DNA of 64,000 nt from Haloterrigena turkmenica DSM 5511 (lineage in GTDB: Archaea > Halobacteriota > Halobacteria > Halobacteriales > Natrialbaceae), in contig NC_013743.1 of NCBI RefSeq assembly GCF_000025325.1, positions 868,001 through 932,000 on the forward strand, read 5' to 3'. The position numbers were made by a program, and so were the translations under genes. The notes beneath the pieces were generated by a model. That model made no database searches. It had not been told where the DNA came from and saw only the letters and a list, made by a program, of their open reading frames with translations. Positions 59,301-64,000 of the stretch are shown here, in pieces. How positions within the stretch are numbered: the first letter of the stretch is position 1; each line of letters opens with the position of its first letter.

Positions 59301-59950
59301 GCCGCGTTGAGCCACGCGACCTCGGTGGCCTCGTCGAACACGAAGACGCCGACCGCGGCATCCTCGAAAACCGTTGCGGCCGCTTCGGTCGGCGTTTCCG
59401 TCGGTCGAGCGGTCTCGCGGTCGGGCTCGGAGTCGACTCTCTCGCGGTCGGCGTCGGATCCGGCTCCTCCGCTGCTGGTGTCAGACTCGGAACGCTCGCG
59501 GACGACGCCGATCGAACCGCGGAACTCGCCGTCGACCCGAACCGGCGCGAGTCGAAGCCGGTAGGGTACTGCCGTCCCGTCGGCGGTCCGAAGCGCGCAC
59601 TCGAGGGTCGTGACGGATTCCGGACCCCGACGCGCGTCGGCATCGTCTCGCCGCTCGAGGTCGGCGCGGTCCTTCCCTTCGGCCTCGGAGTGAGTCTGCC
59701 TCGCGGCGTCGAGTTGCGCCGCCTCGTCCGTCGACAGCAGCGTCGAGACGTGTTCGCCGAGCAGCGCCTCGCGGTCGCAGCCCGCCGTCGACAGCAACGT
59801 CTCGTCGACCGCGACGAACCGATCGTCGGCGTCCAGCCGGAAGACCCCGTCGTCGACTACGTCGACGAGCGCTCGCGTACACTGGCGGGCCGTGCGGTCG
59901 TCGCCGACCGCCCAGTCCGTCGCGTTCGCCGACTCCGATCGTTCGCTCAT
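56390..59950 (-). CDS. Multi-PAS/GAF sensor histidine kinase
   Basis: 1186 residues, starting MSERSESANATDWAVG at the ATG at 59950; no TM, so cytosolic. Order: PAS (~25-140), PAS (~175-300), GAF (~325-480), then four PAS domains (~485-960), HisKA with ASHDLQEPLRMV (His near 975), HATPase_c with NLLSNAIEYSG (N box near 1085), VTDEGIGIDPEDADRVFEIFQRL and GTGIGLALCQRIV (G boxes near 1146). All residues for phosphotransfer are intact. Acidic Ser-rich linkers join the first PAS pair. No response regulator is adjacent. Input signals (light, redox, small ligands) are not predictable. Confidence 0.93.
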   Translation of the reverse strand: MSERSESANATDWAVGDDRTARQCTRALVDVVDDGVFRLDADDRFVAVDETLLSTAGCDREALLGEHVSTLLSTDEAAQLDAARQTHSEAEGKDRADLERRDDADARRGPESVTTLECALRTADGTAVPYRLRLAPVRVDGEFRGSIGVVRERSESDTSSGGAGSDADRERVDSEPDRETARPTETPTEAAATVFEDAAVGVFVFDEATEVAWLNAAAERYFGIDRETVLGRNRESVIDETLGDRVADPAAFRDAVTATDDGAAAERSECHVTAAGDRAERWLEFRGRPIESGPYAGGRIELYYDVTDQHRRAYQLRRLNEAVREWLASDSREAVAERATEQLVDILGLEINGVFLHDPDARELRPVAWSEPAAAAIGEIPTFAEGEGIAWRVFDSGRAEIDDDVTADPDVYNPETPIRSEICLPIGDHGVVIIGSERRDAFDDADLSLAKVVASSLEAIFDRLRHERSLERERAQTEQLFQTAPVAISVRNADGELVRANQRARETLGAADGSPIDAATIGGRDVRDVDETVASDESPAARVRATGEPMFNQEIVLEGPDGERRWFSLNAAPVFDADGALERVVSVGEEITELKVQKQRLQRRKSELETELSEILGRVSDGFYALDDEFRFTHVNETAEELLGRSRAELLGTVLWDVFPEAVGSDLEDRYREALETQQSLSFERRSRPLGIWAQVQVYPSETGLSIYFRDISERKARERELTTYETIVETVEDGIYVLDEDERFTTVNETYAELTGYDREELLGAHASTVVTESAMDRAQTVATDDREIPTIETELETKSGSRVPVEASVATLAATDGRERVGVVRDITDRRERQRKLEASEQRYRTLAENFPNGIVALYDDELRYTAAGGQLVDQLGIDQENAIGQRIHDRYPDDILAEIEPHFRAALAGEERSFEVSYYGRRLSAHTLPVRTAGDVRAGMLVVQDVTERAEYQRKLEESNERLEQFAYAASHDLQEPLRMVTSYLQLIENRYADELDADGREFIDFAVDGAERMREMIEGLLAYSRVETRGDPFEPVDLEETLEAVRRDLELQIEESDAEITADSLPRVRGDPSQLRQVFQNLLSNAIEYSGPEPPRIHLEAERKGDRWRVSVTDEGIGIDPEDADRVFEIFQRLHGREEHDGTGIGLALCQRIVERHGGEIRVESEPGEGSTFSVTLPAADD

Positions 59951-60130
59951 TGCTCTTACCAGCGCTCCCGACAGCATAAGTTCAGCGTCAGCCGTAGAGA
60001 CGTGCGAGTCGGAGACACGGCTCCCGTCCATCGAGCGCGACACGCTCCGCCGCGACCGACGCCGACCCGGTCGTGACGGGCGATGACGTCGCCGGAGACG
60101 GTCGGGCGTCCGTCGGCCGAGTCGACCGCG

Positions 60131-60583
60131 TTACTCGTCTCCGCCGTCCGCGAGAACGCGTTCCTCGGGCGACGGTCCTCCGGGATGGACGCCGTAGCTG
60201 GCGAAGCCGTACAGCACCGTCACGGCTACCGCACAGCAGACGACCGCGCCCGAGATCGACTCGAGGACGAGCGGGACCGGCGGGACGGCGAGCGCGTCGC
60301 TGACGGCCGCCGCCGAATCGCTCGCGGGGGCCGCGACCAGCGCGTAGGGCAGAAACGCGACGAACGCGACGACCCACCAGCGCTTCGCCGCCAGTCGGAG
60401 TCGATCGACGCCGTAGTCGCGGACGAAGTTCGCGACGCCGGCGACGCCGAGCGTCATCAGAAGCAGGGAGGGGAGCAACCGGTGCGGCGAGTCCAACCCG
60501 GTATTACTCGCGACGCCGACGGCCACGAGCGCGACGGAGCCGACGAGTACCGGGCGGAGGGGTGACGTGAACGGGCGGTTCAT
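60131..60583 (-). CDS. Small four-TM membrane protein, kinase-flanking family
   Basis: 150 residues starting MNRPFTSPLRPVLVG. TM helices VLVGSVALVAVGVASN, LLPSLLLMTLGVAGVANFV, WWVVAFVAFLPYALVAA, SGAVVCCAVAVTVLYGFASYG; C-terminal GPSPEERVLADGGDE. Shares layout, length and the SPEE.VL tail with 55859-56314. Together they bracket the histidine kinase, all on the minus strand. Confidence 0.6.
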   Translation of the reverse strand: MNRPFTSPLRPVLVGSVALVAVGVASNTGLDSPHRLLPSLLLMTLGVAGVANFVRDYGVDRLRLAAKRWWVVAFVAFLPYALVAAPASDSAAAVSDALAVPPVPLVLESISGAVVCCAVAVTVLYGFASYGVHPGGPSPEERVLADGGDE

Positions 60584-60761
60584 GGCTGCAAATCGGTAGC
60601 GAGCCGTTGTACAAAACGTTCTCGAACTCGGCTCGCTCGACGACGGGGGACGTGACCACGGCACGGTCGCGGTCGACAACAAAGAACGTATTACCGGTGT
60701 CGACGAGACGAAGGTAAGAACGAATGCGGTCCACAATTCGATCGACCCCGGAGGGCGATTC

Positions 60762-61172
60762 GTGCAGTTCGTAAAACGACTCTGGAAACGACACGTACGG
60801 GAACGGCCGGACGAGTATCAGGCGTACGTGTCCCTCCCGACGAGCGACGACGACCCGTCGTTCGGGGAGGTCCACGACTGTATCGAACGCCTGGAACACG
60901 TCTTCGAAGGCCGCCTCGACGTGTACGCGCGAGTGCGACGGCTCGCGGTCGTTTCCGACCCCGTCTCGGCCGACCGGTTCGACGCCGACGCGTTCGAGGC
61001 CGCCCTCGAGTCCCTCGAGGACTGTTACGAGACGCGCTCGCTCGCGCGAGTCGAGAAGTGGCGGCCGTCCGACGACGGCGTCGTCAAGTCCTACGTCGTC
61101 GTCCCGGTCAAGCCGCTGTTTCCTCGCGATCGAACGGCCGACGAGCCGCGGGTCGAGTCGGTCGTCGAGTGA
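60762..61172 (+). CDS. Conserved-looking hypothetical protein
   Basis: 136 residues from a GTG start, MQFVKRLWKRHVRERPDEYQAYVSLPTSDDDPSFGEVHDCIERLEHVFEGRLDVYARVRRLAVV. Alternating alpha/beta, charged, no TM, one Cys (CIERLEHVF) and one at CYETRSLARVEKW. I do not recognise it. The composition is typical of real haloarchaeal genes. Possibly a small alpha/beta domain; function not guessed. Confidence 0.5.
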   Translation: MQFVKRLWKRHVRERPDEYQAYVSLPTSDDDPSFGEVHDCIERLEHVFEGRLDVYARVRRLAVVSDPVSADRFDADAFEAALESLEDCYETRSLARVEKWRPSDDGVVKSYVVVPVKPLFPRDRTADEPRVESVVE

Positions 61173-61211
61173 CGGCGGTCGGCGCGGCGGACGGTGATCG
61201 TCGCGCGACGA

Positions 61212-62027
61212 TCAGTCGTCGTCGGTCGGGCCAGGTTCGGAGCCGGTGTCCCGGTCGGAGCGGCGGGACCGGCCGCTGGCAGACCGGTCGCTTCCGGTCG
61301 AGCGGCCGCCGCCCGACGCTTCTTCGTCGGGCGTGACGCTGGCGGTGCGGCCCATCCAGTTGCCGATGTTCTCGGCGACGTAGTCCTTGCCGCCCCAGCC
61401 GAAGGCGACGCCGGCGCCGATGGCGACCGCCGCGGCGAGGCCCCACGCGAGCGCTCGCGCGAAGACGTAGAGGATGCTGACGTCGATCCCCATCGTGTCG
61501 AGGCCGATGACGATGGCGGTGAAGTAGAGGAACATGCGGGCGCCGTTGGCGAACCAGTTCCCGTAGACCGTCTCGGCCGCCGCTCGCGTCCGCTCGATGA
61601 TGTCACCGACGAAGTCGGCGACGACGAAGCCGATGACGATGACGAGCAGTCCGGCGATAAAGGCCGGCAGGTACGAGACGGCCGTCGAGATCCACTCCGA
61701 CAGCAACTGGATCGCGAGGGCGTTGGCGGCCGCGAGGATGGCCAGCGAGTAGACGAACCACTTCGCGAGCGATCCGAACGCGCTGGAGACGGCCCGCTCT
61801 GTTCCGCCGAGGATGCGTCCCAGCGGCGTCTCGAGGACCATCCTGTCGAGTTCGATTCCGTCGGCGAGACTTCGGACGGCTCGCGCGGCGACGCGGCCGA
61901 TAATCCACCCGATGAAGAGGATTACCAGCGCGCCGACCAGCCGCGGGAGGAACGTGACGAGTTCCGCGATCGGGTCCTGTAACCAGTCGGGAACCGGTCC
62001 TTGCTGGGCGAGTTGCGGTTGAACCAT
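61212..62027 (-). CDS. Mechanosensitive-channel-like (conserved TM helix, CmpX type) membrane protein
   Basis: 271 residues starting MVQPQLAQQGPVPDWLQDP. Five hydrophobic segments; repeats of the TM_helix unit: LPRLVGALVILFIGWIIGRVAARAVRSLADG, YLPAFIAGLLVIVIGFVVADFVGDIIERTR, and the pore-like AVAIGAGVAFGWGGKDYVAENIGNWM. The C-terminal MscS beta domain is absent and replaced by a Ser/Arg/Asp-rich tail (GRSTGSDRSASGRSRRSD). Most likely a membrane-tension or permeability-related protein. Confidence 0.75.
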   Translation of the reverse strand: MVQPQLAQQGPVPDWLQDPIAELVTFLPRLVGALVILFIGWIIGRVAARAVRSLADGIELDRMVLETPLGRILGGTERAVSSAFGSLAKWFVYSLAILAAANALAIQLLSEWISTAVSYLPAFIAGLLVIVIGFVVADFVGDIIERTRAAAETVYGNWFANGARMFLYFTAIVIGLDTMGIDVSILYVFARALAWGLAAAVAIGAGVAFGWGGKDYVAENIGNWMGRTASVTPDEEASGGGRSTGSDRSASGRSRRSDRDTGSEPGPTDDD

Positions 62028-62603
62028 ACACTGGAGCGTGGTCCCCACGGCGTTTCGTAATTGTGTCCCTATCGAACTGTAATGAAACCAACCCTTTCGA
62101 CTCGGCGATTGAACATCGATCGAAGTGTCTGTTATCCCGAATTGCGCGTCGAACGGACGGTGGCGGGTCGATAGTGGTTTCGAGCCGCGACGACGCGGAC
62201 ACCACCGGCAACGACGCAGTAGTCGTCCCGCCGTCGTGCGATAATGTGGGTTTGGCGTTCCCGTCGCCGACCCGCCGACAGATTACGCGACGGGACCGTC
62301 GAATTCGGAGCCGAATCCCGAACGGTAACTACCGAGTTTCACGCATGACTGTTCCCGGGAGTGGCCGGGCGCCGAGACGGAACTCGAGGTCGGTTCGAAC
62401 CGCGATGCGTCGCAATTCGTCGGCCAGTTCAGATCAGCCGGCCGCGATTGCTCGGCCGGCGGACGTTTCGACGTCCGGCGTACCCACCGGACGTAATAAT
62501 GGATTAGCAACGACAGCGATCCGCCTCGGCCGTGACGGCCGAGCGCGGGCGTGGAATCGGCGCCGATTCCGGCTGAAACCGTCTCCGTGGCGTTCACACC
62601 GCG
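62028..62603. other. 576-bp non-coding region with four stem-loops
   Basis: No supported gene. Four stems cluster in 62437-62570: GCCGGCC/GGCCGGC (62437-62460), CGGACGT-ttcg-ACGTCCG (62460-62477), CTCGGCC/GGCCGAG (about 62525-62543), and the perfect 18-bp palindrome GGAATCGGCGCCGATTCC (62553-62570). They lie downstream of the creatininase-family gene (leftward). The gap's left end holds the promoter of the mechanosensitive-like gene. Confidence 0.4.
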
Positions 62604-63395
62604 CTAGCCGCGGTGTTCCGACCGCGGCTCGAGGTGGGGTTCCGGCATGAGCTCCTCGAACGGTCGGTCGTCGAGCCACTCGAGCAACGCCACCAGTTGG
62701 TCCGTCGCGGCCTCGAACAGTTCTTCGCCGATCTCGGGGGTCGCGTCGGTCTGGTCGCCGAAGATGCCGTTGGGGCTGTTCTCGATGCAGTCGTAGAACG
62801 TGGTCGCGCCGTGAACCCGTTCGGCGTCGTAGTCGAAGACCGCGCCGCCGTCGCGGGCCTCCTCGAGGCGGTCCGCGTGGACGAGTTCGTTCGCGATATG
62901 CATGATCATCGCCGTCTCCTTGGGGCCGCCGTGGGGGCCGGGGGTCTCGAAGACCTCCTCGATCAGTTCGGGGATGGACTCGTCCCACATCCACTCGATG
63001 GCGTAGGCGGTGCCGTCGTCGTGGAGCCGCCGGCCGACCTCCCGGAGATGAGCTACGTTGCCGCCGTGGGCGTTGACGTAGACGATGCGATCGATGCCGT
63101 GGTAGGTGAGGTTTCGCGAGAGGCTCTCGACGTAGTCCCGGAAAACGGGCGCCTCGACCCACATCGTCCCGGGGAACTGCCGGTGGTGGGAGCTGACGCC
63201 GATCGGGATCGGCGGCGTACAGAGGTAGCCGGTTCGATCGGTCGCTTCGCGGGCCAGCGCCTCCGCGATCATGTGATCGGTTCCTTCGGGGAGGTGCGGG
63301 CCGTGCTGCTCGGTCGAGCCCAGCGGGACGACCGCGAGCGACTCGTCCGCGACGTAGTCGCCGAGTTCCGGCCAACTCCGGTTGGCGAGGTACAT
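62604..63395 (-). CDS. Creatininase-family amidohydrolase (possibly ArfB deformylase)
   Basis: 263 residues. Metal motif PLGSTEQHGPHLPEGTDHM (Glu29, His31, Asp40 pattern), IPIGVSSHHRQFPGTM, YVNAHGGNVAHLRE, and EWMWDESIPELIEE, GPHGGPKETAMIMH are all creatininase-fold marks. In archaea this family includes ArfB, which removes the formyl group in riboflavin/F420 synthesis, so that is the leading candidate over creatininase. Length fits. Divergent from nikR. Confidence 0.85.
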   Translation of the reverse strand: MYLANRSWPELGDYVADESLAVVPLGSTEQHGPHLPEGTDHMIAEALAREATDRTGYLCTPPIPIGVSSHHRQFPGTMWVEAPVFRDYVESLSRNLTYHGIDRIVYVNAHGGNVAHLREVGRRLHDDGTAYAIEWMWDESIPELIEEVFETPGPHGGPKETAMIMHIANELVHADRLEEARDGGAVFDYDAERVHGATTFYDCIENSPNGIFGDQTDATPEIGEELFEAATDQLVALLEWLDDRPFEELMPEPHLEPRSEHRG

Positions 63396-63561
63396 AGTCG
63401 ACGCTCCCTGCGGAGCCGGAAAAGGGTGGGTGCCGCGGAACCCGTCGCCGCCGTCGGTTCGACCCCGCTCGCGCCGCCGGACCGACGGCGTTGCTATTTG
63501 ATTCCCTTCAAAACGGGCATTTATGATAACTCTTAATAGAACACACTGACCGAATTATTAT

Positions 63562-63990
63562 ATGGCAGTCGTTAGCGTCTCGATGCCGGACGAACTCCTC
63601 GAGCGACTCGATCAGTTCGCGGACGAACACGGTTACACCGGCCGGAGCGAGGTCGTCCGCGAGGCCTCGCGGAACCTGCTCGGCGAGTTCGAGGACACCC
63701 GTCTCGAGGAGCGCGATCTGATGGGGATCGTCACCGTCCTCTTCGACTACGAAACGACCAGCGTCGAGGAACAGATGATGCATCTGCGCCACGAACACGA
63801 GGACCTCGTCGCCTCGAACTTCCACAGCCACGTCGGCGACCACTACTGTATGGAACTGTTCGTCCTCGAGGGCCAACTCGAGGATATCTCGACGTTCGTC
63901 GGAAAGATCCGCGCGACCAAGGACGCGCTGACGGTCGACTACTCGGTAATTCCCGTCGACGATTTCGATCCGTTCGCACAGGGCAACTGA
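63562..63990 (+). CDS. nikR: Nickel-responsive transcriptional regulator NikR
   Basis: 142 residues. Ribbon-helix-helix N terminus ([38 protein letters not shown]) and ACT-like metal domain. The high-affinity nickel ligands are His77 (LRHEH), His88, His90 and Cys96 in HSHVGDHYC, matching His76/87/89/Cys95 of E. coli NikR. Represses nickel uptake genes when Ni is replete. No nickel transporter or urease gene is beside it in the window, so targets lie elsewhere. TATA-like TTATTATAT right before the ATG. Confidence 0.93.
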   Translation: MAVVSVSMPDELLERLDQFADEHGYTGRSEVVREASRNLLGEFEDTRLEERDLMGIVTVLFDYETTSVEEQMMHLRHEHEDLVASNFHSHVGDHYCMELFVLEGQLEDISTFVGKIRATKDALTVDYSVIPVDDFDPFAQGN

Positions 63991-64000
63991 CACCTCTGTT

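Noticed and set aside
1-64000. CRISPR array, intact insertion sequence or integrase
   Set aside because: No regularly spaced repeats, no DDE or HUH transposase motifs and no tyrosine recombinase motifs were seen; only the hairpin elements and the tRNA scar suggest past mobility.

Overview
The window is high-GC (about two thirds), dense and low-intron chromosomal DNA of a haloarchaeon (class Halobacteria). The evidence is very acidic proteins, archaeal information-processing genes (L44e, S27e, aIF2-alpha, Nop10, thermosome, LonB, PAC2), TATA-driven leaderless or short-leader starts, twin-arginine lipoprotein signals, haloarchaea-specific families (HalOD1, HAH_0734, DUF5789) and an initiator tRNA of haloarchaeal type. 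The family (perhaps Natrialbaceae) is only a guess. I see no rRNA, no CRISPR array, no intact transposase and no integrase.

Layout. 0-3.4 kb: the 3' end of a purine nucleoside permease gene, a DUF5789 protein, a poly-gamma-glutamate-hydrolase-like protein and an Nramp-like transporter without the usual metal ligands. 3.4-7.3 kb: a leftward aromatic amino acid operon trpC-trpB-trpA-ADH synthase, fronted by a pair of TGTACA boxes. 7.4-13.8 kb: an MGMT-like protein, a CPBP protease, membrane-bound LonB, NadM, a SAM hydroxide adenosyltransferase and a HalOD1 protein. 13.9-15.6 kb: thermosome. 15.8-19.5 kb: a degenerate amidohydrolase, two microproteins and the leftward operon L44e-S27e-aIF2alpha-Nop10-PAC2. 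19.7-24.1 kb: a quinol-type NO reductase with a very long N-terminal extension, small conserved proteins, and initiator tRNA-Met followed by a scar with duplicated tRNA 3' ends. 24.5-34 kb: two convergent units for peptide-type ABC uptake (SBP-PAP2 rightward; SBP-DppBCDF-BsuPI-like leftward). 34-40.6 kb: Hpt-like PRTase, a winged-helix membrane protein, CoaBC, a CinA/MoaB-like protein, a siderophore synthetase and an FAD enzyme. 41-49.3 kb: M48 protease, SRPBCC protein, MFS and DASS transporters, an HTH protein, an M42 peptidase and a thiolase/DUF35 pair. 49.5-55.4 kb: alpha/beta hydrolase, MeaB plus B12-binding mutase subunit, HD protein, secreted protein, LysE exporter, O-methyltransferase. 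55.5-64 kb: a structured repeat, a multi-PAS histidine kinase flanked by two similar small membrane proteins, a mechanosensitive-channel-like protein, a creatininase-family protein and NikR.

How the genes fit together. Clear functional units are Trp/aromatic synthesis, translation and ribosome biogenesis, peptide/opine uptake, propionate/methylmalonyl-CoA metabolism, CoA synthesis and thiolytic acyl-CoA metabolism. The most unusual items are: (i) two ABC substrate-binding proteins whose lobes appear circularly permuted, with different break points; (ii) two dispersed copies of a multi-hairpin RNA-like element ending in a conserved GTGTGGAAATCCCC box, perhaps a transposase-free IS200/IS605 end or omega-RNA remnant; (iii) a palindromic mini-repeat inserted in frame in trpB; (iv) a 12-codon mini-cistron coupling trpC to trpB; (v) an NO reductase with about 325 extra N-terminal residues; (vi) a tRNA-associated integration scar. 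Several conserved genes have also lost hallmark catalytic residues (MGMT-like, amidohydrolase-like, Nramp-like).
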